Assembly: GCA_024684515.1 (NCBI GenBank)
Contig: JAIKWS010000088.1
Coordinates: 1 to 64,000 of the forward strand
Source: Prevotella sp.
GTDB taxonomy: Bacteria; Bacteroidota; Bacteroidia; Bacteroidales; Bacteroidaceae
Direction: 5' to 3'
Length of the DNA stretch: 64,000 nt
Shown: positions 26,178-35,720 of the stretch, piece after piece
Numbering within the stretch: position 1 is the first letter of the stretch
Layout of the letters: the number at the start of each line of letters is the position of its first letter
Notes under the pieces: generated by a model
The model's input: the letters and a program-made list of their open reading frames with translations, nothing else
Told to the model about the DNA's origin: nothing
The model's database searches: none
Made by a program: the position numbers and the translations under genes

Positions 26178-27458
26178 CTAGTTGTTGGCGTTTCCCGATT
26201 GTACATTGTTACAACGGGCAGTGTAGAAACTGCGGACATCCAACCACTTATAGTATGGCGCTATCTCTGTGCTTACAGGTAGGGTGGCCTCTTTACCATT
26301 GAGGAGGCACTTTACCAGTACTTCATTGGGCTGTTTCTTGTTACGATAGAAAATCAGCTGGATGTTGCCTGCCTTGCAGGTCTCCCAGTTCTGGTAGCAG
26401 TTCTTTACTTCGTAGGGATCCTCGGGGTCACGATCAGCACCATTGATGCCCATCAGCACAGTGAGGGGACCCAGACAGGTGTCGTGGCCAAATCTGAGAT
26501 CTGCAATATGGTCGCTTTGCCCGTTCAAAACGGCATCGGCTTTCTTGATGATGTCCTCGAGAATGGGAATAGCCTCATACTGTGGCTCGAATACCCAGGT
26601 ATAGGAGCCCAGGTTGGACGCCTCCCACTGACTTGCCATCTCCTCGTCAGTAATGATGTCACCCATCATCCCTTCATGTCCGATGTTGGGCAGCGAGGTG
26701 TAGAGGTTGATGAGATTGCTGCCTATGCGATTGGCATTGCCAGGCAAACCTTCTGTGCTAGTGAAGACACGTGCTACGACCTTCTCCCTGAGGTTGTTGT
26801 CGTTTTTGAATTTGCTCCTGTTTTTCTCAAAGCGTGGTCTTGCCTTGGGGAATTTCCGCTTATGAGGGTTCTGATTGTCAGAAGGTACCACACCGTCGAG
26901 CGTGAAGCGTGACGACTGTTCCCTGATTTCTATCTCTGGGTTGCATTGCACCAGCTCCTGGCAGAAGGCTGACATACTGAGCACGCAACGGCCTGATAAC
27001 GAGGAGATAGCCAGCACGTTGCCACCTTTCTTGAATACTTCAGGGAAACGGTTGTACATCGTACGTGCGATGCCCTGATGTTGTTCCCATCCCAATTGTG
27101 TCAGTTCGCTGACACCCGTGGCCAGCTCATCCTGTACTATCTTTAGCTTGTCGTAGAAGGCCTGTCCCTCTGTCGTGAGCAACTGTTTCCTCTGTGCCGT
27201 AGCCATCAGCGTGTCAAGGTCTTTGTAGAGCCTGTCTGTCCAGTAGTAACGTGAACCGTGACGACTATAATGGCTGATGTAGAAGGGCTTGTAGCCACGT
27301 GGAGCCTTTGTCAGCTGGGTGGGCTCCTGCTGATAGGGGTAGTCGTTTCCGTAGGCTTTGCGTGGATTTGCCTTTAGCTGTTCCAGTGCGGGGATGCCTT
27401 GTGCTGCAGCTGTGATAATCACGATGCCGCTGATGAGGGTTAAGAGTAATCTCTTCAT
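26178..27458 (-). CDS. Secreted histidine-type phosphatase (MINPP/acid phosphatase-like)
   Basis: The product is 426 aa with a signal peptide (about 1-19). The catalytic phosphohistidine motif SRHGSRYYW is at residues 65-73 and the proton-donor HD at about 321 (RFGHDTCLG). Histidine acid phosphatases of the MINPP/phytase branch hydrolyse phosphate monoesters, including inositol phosphates, outside the cytoplasm. The exact substrate is not visible. It is convergent with the pectinesterase and on the same strand as the M16 gene, 50 bp after that gene's stop; I see no promoter box in front of it. Confidence 0.88.
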   Translation of the reverse strand: MKRLLLTLISGIVIITAAAQGIPALEQLKANPRKAYGNDYPYQQEPTQLTKAPRGYKPFYISHYSRHGSRYYWTDRLYKDLDTLMATAQRKQLLTTEGQAFYDKLKIVQDELATGVSELTQLGWEQHQGIARTMYNRFPEVFKKGGNVLAISSLSGRCVLSMSAFCQELVQCNPEIEIREQSSRFTLDGVVPSDNQNPHKRKFPKARPRFEKNRSKFKNDNNLREKVVARVFTSTEGLPGNANRIGSNLINLYTSLPNIGHEGMMGDIITDEEMASQWEASNLGSYTWVFEPQYEAIPILEDIIKKADAVLNGQSDHIADLRFGHDTCLGPLTVLMGINGADRDPEDPYEVKNCYQNWETCKAGNIQLIFYRNKKQPNEVLVKCLLNGKEATLPVSTEIAPYYKWLDVRSFYTARCNNVQSGNANN

Positions 27459-27508
27459 GTTGGTGGTTCTTTTAGGGTAAATATAGTTTAGGGTTATTGT
27501 CTGTTGAT

Positions 27509-30406
27509 TCAGTGGTAGATATCCTCTTTCTTCAGCTCTACGATTCTTCCATATTTTGCGAGAGCATTGAAATCGGTGAGCTTACGGTCGCCAATGATAA
27601 TCCATACTCGGTGGTTGTTTGCTACCTGTTCATGCTGGTAGCGTGCAATGTCTTCTACTTGCAGACTTGTCAGCTGCTCTACTAGCTGGGCATTAGGGTC
27701 GGATGTATAGCCTTCTTGCTGTCGGTTGGCCACATAGAAGCCGATGGTGCGAAAAGTGGGATAGCTGTTCTGTATAGAACTGAGCAGTTCCTGTCGTGCT
27801 GCTTCAAGGTTCTCTGTGCTTCCCCCTGTTGCTCCCCATACGAGAGGCTGTGTCAACAGCGAGTCAACGGCATCTACTACTTGCATGGTTTTGTCGGCCT
27901 GGGTTCCTGTAATGGTGATAAAGGCCAGCGGATCGTCTTGATGTCGGGCATCGATAGATCTCAGTAGGTCTCCCTGCGTGGTATAGGCTAGTGAACGGAA
28001 CTCGCGGATATTTTGGAAGAGCACACCTGACATGCCGCCTCCCGTATAGCGTGCCCACAGACGAGCGGTAGCACGACCTTTTGCCGTCGGTTGTGATGCC
28101 AGCTGTTCGTAGGAGCAAACATAGTTCTGACGAGCGTGTGGCACATGATAGAAATAGACGATGGGCTCGTCAGAAGCCTGCAATTTATATGTGGTGTCAG
28201 TTTTGCGATGCCGACATTGTTGTAGTGGCAGTATTTGCTGTGCCAGTTGTGCTACGTCAGCAGGGGTGTGGGTACCACAATAGACGATGTCGCAGTCCGA
28301 TTGTTGCAATTCCCTGAATAGCGACAGCAGGTCTTCGCTTGTGAGCTGCCTGATTTCTCTGAGTGAAGGCTGTTTGAGGTAACTGCTCTGATGGCCGTAG
28401 CGCACATAGTCTATCATAGGTATAAGCACGTCGTCCTTCTGCTTGCCAAAGGCTTTGTCAGTCACTTTAGCCTCTTGCTTGAGGGCTTTCAGCGCGTTGT
28501 CGTCACCCTTTGCTGATGTCAGGAAGTGAGCAAGCAGTCGAAGGGCTGGCTCTAGGTAGGCATCACGGGCTGTAATCCTGAAGGCAAAGCGTTCGTCGCC
28601 ACTGTCGATTGTCATTGTGGCACCAAGCTGTTGCCATGCTGATGCCAGCTGTTGCTTGCGCAGCGAGTCTGTACCGATGGTGCTGAGGTAATTAGCCAGT
28701 TGCGTCAGCATGGGCTTCTCGCGCGTACCACTATGATATCTAAGGGCTAGCGTGAAGATGTCGTTCACGGGATTCTCCTTGCTGTAGAGGGTGGCATGTT
28801 CGTTAAGTATGGTATGCACCACGTCGTTGTCCATGTCAACCAGTCGGATGGCTTGACTGCCCTTTGGACGAGTCTCGAGCCACTGTGCAAAGGCCGACTT
28901 GGCACCTGCGTTCCTGGCTTTCAGCGGGGTATAGCCTGGCTGTAGTAGCGTCTCTTTCTTGTCCGAGCCGTATTTCTTCACTAGCGTGAGGTAGTTGTCT
29001 CCATAGTATTTGCGTGCTACCCGCATCACGTCGGCCTTTGTGACCTTTCTGCAGGCTTCTATCTGCTCGAGATACTGCTGCCAGCTATAGCCTCGCGAGT
29101 AGACGTCTATCATGTGCTCTGCACGCATGTCTATGGTCTCAAGACCCAGTTCAGCTTCCATGAGCAACTGTCGTTTGATGGTCTCCAGTTGTACATCGGT
29201 GAAGTCGCCATCCATTAGCCGTCGTACCTGTTGGAGACATGCTGCCTCTGCCTTTTTCATCTTTCCGAATGGTATCTTCGGAATGATGTAGAGGGCATCG
29301 AGGGCGGCATCAGCCAAGTAGTCGATACCCATCATCCCCGCCATCATCACTACGTGTTCGTTGACTAGCGAGTCGAGCATGCCTGCTTCCTCATTGGAAA
29401 GAAGTTGGCGAGCCAGTTCCAGGGCGGGAGCATCTTCTTCGAAGGCTGTCGGCGTCTTGAATACCAGTGCCTTGGCACCAATCAGGGGGATGGGTAGCTT
29501 GATAGATGTACGTTCGCCTGCTGTGATGGCGGGCATGGGTGAAGTCCGTCGCACAGGTACAGTACCTGTCTGCACGCGGCCGAATGTTTGTTCCAGAAGG
29601 CTGATAAGTTTCTCAGAAGGTGTGATGTCGCCAACCAGCATCAGGCACATGTTCGATGCAACATAGTATTGCTTGTAAAAGGCTTGCATGTCCGACAGGC
29701 GTGGATTCTTCAGGTTTTCTGTAGAGCCTAGCACGGGATAGGCATAGGGCTGTTCCTTGAAGACGGCCTTCAGAGCTTTGTCCAGGGCACCGCCAAGGTT
29801 GTCGGAGCTACGGTTTTTTTCTTCGTAGACATTTTCCAGTTCGCCCTGGAAGCCACGGAATACGGGATGGATAAGCCGTTCGCTGTTCAGCCAGCACCAT
29901 TGTTCGATATATTGTGGCAGGAACTGGTTGTAGTATACGGTCTTATCGGGTCCTGTACCGGCGTTTAGTCCAGTGCCTCCATACTTTGAGATGAGTCGGC
30001 TGAACTCATTGGGAATGGCATAGTTGGCAGCTTGCAGGCTTAGTGCATTAATATGCCGTTGGATGCCTGCACGCTGTTGTTCGTCCTTTGTCTGGCTCAG
30101 CAGGTCGTATTGTGCTGCTATGCTGTCCAGCCATGGGCGTTCTGCCTCATAGTCAACGGTCCCTATTTGGTCTGTACCCTTGAACATGATGTGCTCGAAA
30201 TAGTGTGCGATGCCTGTATCGGGACAGTCCTTGGCACCCGCTCTGACCACCACACTTCCATAGACTTTGGGTTGCGAGTGGTCTTCGTTCAGCCATACGG
30301 TCATACCGTTTGACAACTGCAGTTCTTTTACTTGCAGTACTGAGGGCTGAGCAAAAAGTGCAGCCGACAGCAGGGCTGCACTCAGCGATAGTGATAGTTT
30401 CTTCAT
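27509..30406 (-). CDS. M16 (insulinase/pitrilysin) family peptidase
   Basis: The product is 965 aa with a signal peptide (about 1-19). The inverted zinc motif HYFEH is at residues 68-72 with the downstream Glu region near 145 (YEEKNRSS). Two M16 halves (about 25-490 and 520-960) form the usual clam shell; only the N-terminal half has the zinc site. It degrades peptides in the periplasm. The start is ATG 30406: the longer frame overlaps cdsA. The cdsA stop (30408-30410) and this ATG are one base apart, which suggests translational coupling. It is the last gene of rsfS-ftsH-cdsA-M16. Confidence 0.9.
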   Translation of the reverse strand: MKKLSLSLSAALLSAALFAQPSVLQVKELQLSNGMTVWLNEDHSQPKVYGSVVVRAGAKDCPDTGIAHYFEHIMFKGTDQIGTVDYEAERPWLDSIAAQYDLLSQTKDEQQRAGIQRHINALSLQAANYAIPNEFSRLISKYGGTGLNAGTGPDKTVYYNQFLPQYIEQWCWLNSERLIHPVFRGFQGELENVYEEKNRSSDNLGGALDKALKAVFKEQPYAYPVLGSTENLKNPRLSDMQAFYKQYYVASNMCLMLVGDITPSEKLISLLEQTFGRVQTGTVPVRRTSPMPAITAGERTSIKLPIPLIGAKALVFKTPTAFEEDAPALELARQLLSNEEAGMLDSLVNEHVVMMAGMMGIDYLADAALDALYIIPKIPFGKMKKAEAACLQQVRRLMDGDFTDVQLETIKRQLLMEAELGLETIDMRAEHMIDVYSRGYSWQQYLEQIEACRKVTKADVMRVARKYYGDNYLTLVKKYGSDKKETLLQPGYTPLKARNAGAKSAFAQWLETRPKGSQAIRLVDMDNDVVHTILNEHATLYSKENPVNDIFTLALRYHSGTREKPMLTQLANYLSTIGTDSLRKQQLASAWQQLGATMTIDSGDERFAFRITARDAYLEPALRLLAHFLTSAKGDDNALKALKQEAKVTDKAFGKQKDDVLIPMIDYVRYGHQSSYLKQPSLREIRQLTSEDLLSLFRELQQSDCDIVYCGTHTPADVAQLAQQILPLQQCRHRKTDTTYKLQASDEPIVYFYHVPHARQNYVCSYEQLASQPTAKGRATARLWARYTGGGMSGVLFQNIREFRSLAYTTQGDLLRSIDARHQDDPLAFITITGTQADKTMQVVDAVDSLLTQPLVWGATGGSTENLEAARQELLSSIQNSYPTFRTIGFYVANRQQEGYTSDPNAQLVEQLTSLQVEDIARYQHEQVANNHRVWIIIGDRKLTDFNALAKYGRIVELKKEDIYH

Positions 30407-30407
30407 A

Positions 30408-31250
30408 TCATAGCAATGCCAGTGTGAAGAGGTAGACCACCACAGCGGGAATTGCCAGTAGTGAGGAGTCGAAGCGGTCGAGCATACCACCATGACCAGG
30501 CAGCACGTTGCCCGAGTCCTTGATGCCCAGCGTGCGTTTGAAGAGACTCTCAATCAGGTCTCCCCATGTACCAAAGACCACCACCACCAGCCCCATGCCC
30601 ATCCATTGCAGGGTGGTCATGTTGGTCGTTATTTCATTCTGTGTGGTGATAAACGAGATGGCCCATGCGGCTACCAGTACGAATACTCCGCCGCCGATGC
30701 TGCCCTCCCACGACTTGCCTGGCGATATGCGTGGAAACAGCTTGTGACGTCCCAGCAGCGAACCACAGCAGTAGGCACCCGAGTCGTTCACCCAGAGGAA
30801 GATGAATACTGAGAGTGGCAGCAGCCATGGGAGGTCGCAGTTGGTGAACTGGAACGCTAGTACGTTGAGTAATGAGAAGGGTAGGGCGATGTAGATTTGT
30901 GACATCATCGTATAAGCCCAGTTGTGGATAGGGTCTTTGCCCTTCAGGTAAAGTTCACTCACCAGCAGGTAGGTGATGGTGGCCAGCCAAGGCATGAATG
31001 CCAGGTTCAGAGTGTCAAGACCACGCGTGTGGACAGACATAGCCAGGAAGAACAGCACACCTGCCACACTACTGATAAACTGATTGATTTGTATGTCTTC
31101 ACGCTGGTTGACCAGTCCTGCAAATTCCCAAATGGTCATGAAAGTGACAATCGAGAACAGGAACATCATGGCCAGCGGGTTGAGAAAGCCCACGACGATG
31201 GCTGCCACGAAGATGACGCCAGTGATGGTTCTAACGATGAAATTACTCAT
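30408..31250 (-). CDS. cdsA: Phosphatidate cytidylyltransferase CdsA
   Basis: The product is 280 aa with about seven to eight membrane spans. The family signature is complete near the C terminus: SLFKRTLGIKDSGNVLPGHG (about 237-256), preceding GGMLDRFDS. It makes CDP-diacylglycerol from CTP and phosphatidic acid in the inner membrane. The start codon lies within the last bases of ftsH (8-bp overlap), and the M16 peptidase follows after one base, so these genes are tightly coupled. Confidence 0.95.
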   Translation of the reverse strand: MSNFIVRTITGVIFVAAIVVGFLNPLAMMFLFSIVTFMTIWEFAGLVNQREDIQINQFISSVAGVLFFLAMSVHTRGLDTLNLAFMPWLATITYLLVSELYLKGKDPIHNWAYTMMSQIYIALPFSLLNVLAFQFTNCDLPWLLPLSVFIFLWVNDSGAYCCGSLLGRHKLFPRISPGKSWEGSIGGGVFVLVAAWAISFITTQNEITTNMTTLQWMGMGLVVVVFGTWGDLIESLFKRTLGIKDSGNVLPGHGGMLDRFDSSLLAIPAVVVYLFTLALL

Positions 31251-33318
31251 GCTGTCCTCCTTCCGCTCCTGCTGGAGCCTCGCTGTCAGTGTCTGTGGAA
31301 CCCTCTGCGCTCTTCAATGACTCCTCCTGCTGCAGCTGCCGTTCTCGTTCGGCTGCCATTCGTTCGGCATCAGCACGCATCTGTGCCTCCAGCAGTTCTT
31401 CCGAGCGGCTCACCCACGGACGCTTACCAAAGATTTTCTCTACGTCGTCAGCGAAGATAACCTCACGCTCTATGAGCAACTGTGCCAGCTGTGCATGTCC
31501 GTCTTTGTGCTCCAGCAGAATCTGCTTGGCACGCTCGTACTGTTCGTTGATGATACGCAGCACCTCGTCGTCCATCACCTTGGCCGTGGTTTCGGAGTAG
31601 GGACGCTGGAACTGGTACTCAGAGTTGTTGTAGTAGCAGATATTGGGCAGTTTCTCGCTCATGCCTGCAAAGGCTATCATGCCATATGCCTGCTTTGTGG
31701 TGCGCTCCAGGTCGTTCATGGCTCCTGTTGAGATGGTGCCGATAAACAGTTCTTCGGCAGCACGACCACCTAGCAGCGAGCACATCTCGTCGAGCATGGC
31801 TTCTTTCGTCTGCAGCACACGCTCCTCAGGGAGGTACCAGGCAGCACCTAGGGCACGTCCACGAGGCACGATGCTCACCTTGACCAGTGGGTTTGCAAAC
31901 TCTGTAAACCACGATATGGTGGCGTGTCCTGCCTCGTGAATGGCGATAGACCGCTTCTCTGCCGCTGTCATGATCTTGGTCTTCTTTTCCAGACCACCGA
32001 TAATGCGATCCACAGCATCCAGGAAGTCCTGCTTGCCTACGGTCTGACTATTATGTCGGGCAGCTATGAGGGCAGCCTCGTTGCATACATTGGCAATGTC
32101 GGCCCCCGAGAAACCTGGTGTCTGACGGGCTAGGAAGTCTACGTCCACGCTAGGATCCAATTTCAGAGGCTTCAGATGTACCATAAACACTTCCTTGCGC
32201 TCGTTCAGGTCTGGAAGGTCAACGTTGATCTGGCGGTCGAAGCGTCCTGCACGCAACAGGGCCGAGTCGAGCATGTCCACACGGTTGGTGGCTGCCAGGA
32301 TGATGATGCCACTATTGGTTCCAAATCCGTCCATCTCCGTCAGCAGGGCATTCAGCGTGTTTTCACGCTCGTCATTGCCACCCATAGCGGGGTTCTTCGA
32401 GCGGGCACGGCCTACGGCATCGATCTCGTCAATGAATATGATACATGGGCTCTTTGCCTTTGCCTGAGCAAACAGGTCGCGAACTCGTGAGGCACCAACA
32501 CCCACGAACATCTCCACAAAGTCCGAACCGCTCATGGAGAAGAAAGGCACGCCAGCCTCACCGGCAACGGCTTTCGCCAGCAGCGTCTTGCCAGTGCCTG
32601 GAGGGCCTACCAGCAGAGCACCCTTGGGAATCTTACCACCCAGGTCGGTATATTTCTGTGGATTCTTCAGAAAGTCAACTATTTCCTGTATCTCCTGCTT
32701 GGCGCCAGCCTGTCCTGCCACGTCCTTGAACGTGATGCCCAGGTCGCCGCCTTTCTCATACATCTTGGCTTTCGACTTTCCCACGCTGAAGATTCCTCCT
32801 CCGCCACCCATGCCTGAGCCGCCACCGCTCATACGGCGGATGAAGAACATCCAGATGGCTACGAAGAAGAAGATGGGAAGTAGCATGCTTACCAGGCTTC
32901 CCAGGAATCCGCTACCCTCCTCGTGCTCGTAGGTCAGACTGCCTGTGAAGCGCTCGTTCTTGCGGGCTTCCTCCAGAAATGATTCCACTTTGTCTATACT
33001 GCCAAACTCTACCGACAGGAAAGGCTCGTTGCCTACCTCGGTGCTGCTGCGATTGAACACCTCGCGGATATATTCCGGCTTGACGTACATCTTTAGGATT
33101 TTCACATCTTTGTTGATTACCACCTTCGAGGCATAGCCACTGTCTACACGGGCCTTGAACTCGTCGTAGCTGGCTTCCTTCATCGATGAGCGTGGCTGAG
33201 TGATGCCGTTCGACTCGCCAGTGAAGTAGAATATTGCCAGGGCAGCAATCACGATCAGATAGATCCAGTTCATATTGAACCGGGGCATTTTGGGTTGGTT
33301 GTTCGATGGTTGACTCAT
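31243..33318 (-). CDS. ftsH: ATP-dependent zinc metalloprotease FtsH
   Basis: The product is 691 aa. Membrane segments lie at about 17-34 and 139-160 with a periplasmic domain between. A Gly-rich linker (about 164-176) precedes the AAA domain with Walker A GPPGTGKT (238-245) and Walker [12 protein letters not shown] (about 293). The zinc site HEAGH is near 459. The C-terminal tail (about 640-691) is Glu/Gln/Ala-rich. FtsH degrades membrane and short-lived cytoplasmic proteins. It lies 70 bp after rsfS and overlaps cdsA by 8 bp. Confidence 0.97.
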   Translation of the reverse strand: MSQPSNNQPKMPRFNMNWIYLIVIAALAIFYFTGESNGITQPRSSMKEASYDEFKARVDSGYASKVVINKDVKILKMYVKPEYIREVFNRSSTEVGNEPFLSVEFGSIDKVESFLEEARKNERFTGSLTYEHEEGSGFLGSLVSMLLPIFFFVAIWMFFIRRMSGGGSGMGGGGGIFSVGKSKAKMYEKGGDLGITFKDVAGQAGAKQEIQEIVDFLKNPQKYTDLGGKIPKGALLVGPPGTGKTLLAKAVAGEAGVPFFSMSGSDFVEMFVGVGASRVRDLFAQAKAKSPCIIFIDEIDAVGRARSKNPAMGGNDERENTLNALLTEMDGFGTNSGIIILAATNRVDMLDSALLRAGRFDRQINVDLPDLNERKEVFMVHLKPLKLDPSVDVDFLARQTPGFSGADIANVCNEAALIAARHNSQTVGKQDFLDAVDRIIGGLEKKTKIMTAAEKRSIAIHEAGHATISWFTEFANPLVKVSIVPRGRALGAAWYLPEERVLQTKEAMLDEMCSLLGGRAAEELFIGTISTGAMNDLERTTKQAYGMIAFAGMSEKLPNICYYNNSEYQFQRPYSETTAKVMDDEVLRIINEQYERAKQILLEHKDGHAQLAQLLIEREVIFADDVEKIFGKRPWVSRSEELLEAQMRADAERMAAERERQLQQEESLKSAEGSTDTDSEAPAGAEGGQHE

Positions 33319-33388
33319 TTGAACTAATTATTAACGACAGCTCGAAACACGCAGGCCATTGTCTTACTGGCTGCATGTCGTTCTCAAT

Positions 33389-33748
33389 TTAATCAATGTC
33401 GGGGATAGAGGTCAGTGGCGCGTCGGCCCAGAGATGCTCCAGGTCGTAGTACTGGCGCACCTCGGGCAGGAAGACATGCACCATCACGTCGCCATAGTCC
33501 ATAGCTACCCAGTGGGCATTCTCAAGTCCTACCACGTGTGCAGGCCGTTCCTGCAGGTCCTTGCGGGCCATCTCGCCAATGCTCTCGGTGATGGCTTCCA
33601 CCTGTGATGGCGAGCCACCCTGACAGATGACGAAGTTGTGGCATATAGCACCCTCGATGCCTCCAAGGTCAGCTACCACGATGTTACTGCCTTTCTTCTC
33701 CTGTATACCTTTTACAATAGTACTTACTAGTGATTCTGTTTGTTCCAT
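33389..33748 (-). CDS. rsfS: Ribosome silencing factor RsfS
   Basis: The product is 119 aa. The family pattern IVVADLGGIEGAICHNFVIC (residues of about 23-42) and, later, HVVGLENAHWVAMDYGDVMV are present. RsfS binds ribosomal protein uL14 and blocks subunit joining when nutrients are short. It is first in the rsfS-ftsH-cdsA-M16 unit, preceded by a -7 box at 33796-33803. Confidence 0.95.
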   Translation of the reverse strand: MEQTESLVSTIVKGIQEKKGSNIVVADLGGIEGAICHNFVICQGGSPSQVEAITESIGEMARKDLQERPAHVVGLENAHWVAMDYGDVMVHVFLPEVRQYYDLEHLWADAPLTSIPDID

Positions 33749-33795
33749 TACAATAATTTCGCCCCGTTTTTTCTATGGGGCAGATTAAAACGCTA

Positions 33796-33803
33796 CAAAG
33801 TTA
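33796..33803 (-). promoter_or_regulatory. -7 box for rsfS-ftsH-cdsA-M16
   Basis: Minus-strand TAACTTTG is at 33803-33796, about 48 bp before the rsfS ATG. The nearest TTTG upstream is 23 bp away. A GCCCC/GGGGC hairpin lies in the leader. Confidence 0.6.
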
Positions 33804-33873
33804 CTTCTTTTTATCTGATTACAACGCAAAAAAGTGCATTTTTTGAGATTTTTTAGAAAAAAGTTCGCAAAAG

Positions 33874-33905
33874 TTTTGGTAGTTCGAGAATTTGTAGTAC
33901 CTTTG
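33874..33905 (+). promoter_or_regulatory. Promoter for tRNA-Gln
   Basis: TTTTG is at 33874-33878 and TACCTTTG at 33898-33905, 19 bp apart: a textbook Bacteroidetes promoter, 41 bp before the mature tRNA 5' end. Confidence 0.8.
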
Positions 33906-33946
33906 CACCCGCAAAAGCGAAAACAACGCTGAGTGCACAAGTTCAT

Positions 33947-34017
33947 TGGGGTATGGTGTAATGGTAACACTACAGATTCTGGTCCTGTCATTCTTGGTTC
34001 GAGTCCGAGTACCCCAA
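33947..34017 (+). tRNA. tRNA-Gln (anticodon CTG)
   Basis: The 71-nt cloverleaf has acceptor arms TGGGGTA (33947-33953) and TACCCCA (34010-34016) and a discriminator A. The D stem is GTGT/ACAC and the anticodon loop TTCTGGT, giving anticodon CTG, which reads the glutamine codon CAG. The T arm CTTGG-TTCGAGT-CCGAG includes one G-U pair. The last anticodon-stem pair (31-39) appears to be an A-C mismatch. CCA is not fully encoded. It is a single gene with its own promoter and a terminator directly after. Confidence 0.93.
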
Positions 34018-34027
34018 CAGAGAGAAT

Positions 34028-34065
34028 CGCTAAGTAGCTTAGTCAAAAGCACTTAGCGGTTTTTC
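34028..34065 (+). terminator. Terminator for tRNA-Gln
   Basis: CGCTAAGT (34028-34035) pairs with ACTTAGCG (34051-34058), followed by a T-rich tract. Confidence 0.8.
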
Positions 34066-34138
34066 TTTTTCACTTTTGGCATGATTTTGGCGTGATAGAT
34101 TTTGAATTAGCCCAGAATGCTATGCTCGAGTGTCACAC

Positions 34139-34196
34139 GGGGTCAGACACCATGGTACATTCTCCTTCGTCGAACATCCCACAGGTGTCAGACCCC
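34139..34196. repeat. Inverted REP-like GGTGTCAGACCCC pair
   Basis: GGGGTCAGACACC (34139-34151) faces GGTGTCAGACCCC (34184-34196), inverted repeats with one central mismatch. Two further degenerate GAGACACCCCAT copies follow to about 34217. This word resembles REP/RAYT-type palindromes in other bacteria, but no RAYT gene is near. Confidence 0.65.
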
Positions 34197-34271
34197 ATGA
34201 GACACCCCATGAGACACAATGGGCGAGCGGAATATTACATTGTTACATTAAGCGTTTTTTACTAATAGCAG

Positions 34272-34305
34272 AAAAGCCCCGAGGTTTTCCCTCGAAGCTT
34301 TTTTC
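34272..34305 (-). terminator. Hairpin with T tract after the small peptide gene
   Basis: AAAAGC plus CGAGG pair with CCTCG plus GCTTTT around a two-base internal mismatch. T runs exist on both strands. It lies about 55 bp beyond the stop of the 51-aa minus-strand gene. Confidence 0.55.
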
Positions 34306-34360
34306 CTATTTCTTACTGCAGGTCTATACCCTGATGTAATAGTACATTCTTACATTTTCC

Positions 34361-34516
34361 TCAAATTCCTTCCCCCCAGTATTCCTCGTACCCGCGCGAC
34401 CTCTGGTAGGTTGTTGTGGCGTTGCTATCCACGTAAATGCTGTTGGTGTTGAGCAGCCGTGGTGCTACGATGATGGTTCCCCTGACCTCGGGAGAGCTGT
34501 ATTTTCTCTTTTTCAT
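34361..34516 (-). CDS. Small peptide of the Prevotella MKKxYxxP type, 51 aa
   Basis: ATG at 34516 opens a 51-codon frame ending in TGA at 34361. It begins MKKRKYSSPEVRGTIIVAPR and ends YEEYWGEGI. Many Prevotella genomes carry short genes starting MKKxYxxPxxxV near secreted-protein genes; their function is not known to me. An A/T-rich stretch precedes the start and a hairpin follows the stop, which supports a real gene. No signal peptide or membrane segment is seen. The truncated frame at 36145 has the same type of N terminus. Confidence 0.55.
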   Translation of the reverse strand: MKKRKYSSPEVRGTIIVAPRLLNTNSIYVDSNATTTYQRSRGYEEYWGEGI

Positions 34517-34833
34517 AATTCTTTTTTTACATTATATCCCTGCATGATAGCTATAAAAACAAGTAGTTACCTTCTTATAATGTTGTTGGTTTTAGTGAAT
34601 AATATAATAAAGATATGTTGTATCGTGGGTTAAGTCTAGTGCCAGATTGTCCAACGAAGGAATAAAGGTAAAAAATATCCTTGAAATATGCAATAGGAAT
34701 ACCCGTGTAAACTGCAAACTTTTGCGATTGTGAATAGTAAAATGACGATTTTGATTAGCAGATTTTTACGATTTCGAAAAGAAAGTCTCCCTTGACCCCT
34801 CATAAAGGAAGGAAGGCCATGCGGAAGAAGGGA

Positions 34834-34990
34834 AAGATGTAAGATGTGAGATGTCAAAAATGGAAAAATGGAAATTTGGTGATTTTGCGAAGTGTTCTTT
34901 TAGTCGAGCATAGCTCTTGGTAAAAGCGAGACAAGCTCGAGCGAAAATGGAAAAATGGAAAAATGGAAAACGTGAGATGTGAGATGTCAT
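34834..34990. repeat. Low-complexity GAGATGTGAGATG / ATGGAAAA repeats
   Basis: A block of GATGTGAGATGTC next to repeated ATGGAAAA units occurs at 34834-34875. A second block with the order exchanged is at 34943-34988. The 67 bases between them contain CGAGC/GCTCG arms. No coding sense is visible. Confidence 0.7.
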
Positions 34991-35256
34991 TGGAGGGCAT
35001 CGCGGCCACAAATTGCATAACAGGCAATTAAAAGAGAATATAATAATGCCTACATTCATTTAACAGCAAGTGCTCTCAGGCACTCTCAGAAAGTGAATAG
35101 GTATGGGGCGGATTCTGCAATCTGCGAGCTTGATACTTGTATTAGCATCCACAAGTTCCTCGAGCGAGAGTGAAAGGAGACTGAAGCGAAGGAAGACGAT
35201 GAGAGCATCGACCTATGGTTCCTTTCGATTAGTTTGGAGGCACACCTTATAATATG

Positions 35257-35505
35257 TTATGATGTGACTCCCAGCAATAATGGTGGGAGGCTCTTTGCTG
35301 CATTGAACATTTTTGGAACCTGATTATGAAGTAGCTCTCCAAACAGCTTATGATGATAATCAGAATTTCGTTTTCCATAATGAACAAATGGACTAGAATA
35401 TAAGATGTACGCGAGAAAGCCTTTCGTTGGAGAATAATCATAACTATACCATGATGAGGCTTTCACATACCGCACATTTGCACCGTTTACCAGTAACTTA
35501 ACAAC
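35257..35505 (-). pseudogene. Decayed minus-strand coding remnant, family uncertain
   Basis: A minus-strand frame stays open from about 35505 to a stop at 35257 without a good start codon. It reads like real protein (LLVNGANVRYVKASSWYSY, then SPTKGFLAYILYSSPFVHYG and LFGELLHNQVPKMFNAAK). The order of a small hydrophobic strand, Gly-Tyr and a helix loosely recalls C25-type peptidases, but I cannot identify it. An upstream in-frame stop and lack of start or RBS suggest a fragment. It may also be chance. Confidence 0.25.
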
Positions 35506-35600
35506 TCCTTGTTATTGTTGTGTGCTGTCAGACAGACACTAGTGAAATGTAAACTATTTTCGAACCTGTTTTTAGTGCTATACGACGGAATTTTTGCTGC

Positions 35601-35655
35601 CTCACTAGCGAAAAATATTTCCCTAACTAGGGAAAAAGTTTTTCTACGCGATGTC
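35601..35655. repeat. 22-bp-period CTAACTAGGG repeats, three units
   Basis: CTCACTAG is at 35601, CTAACTAG at 35623 and CTACGCGATGTC at 35644, separated by AAAAATATTT-like A/T tracts. TTTCCCTA/TAGGGAAA is near-palindromic. The last unit equals the 12-mer at 8-19. Confidence 0.7.
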
Positions 35656-35720
35656 GAAAAGACAGCATTGTGGCGTGTAAAAATATTTCGCTACTATCAT
35701 ATTTTTATTAGAAATATTTT

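Noticed and set aside
30407..30553. 49-residue N-terminal extension of the M16 peptidase
   Set aside because: It overlaps the end of cdsA in another frame. A normal signal peptide starts at ATG 30406.
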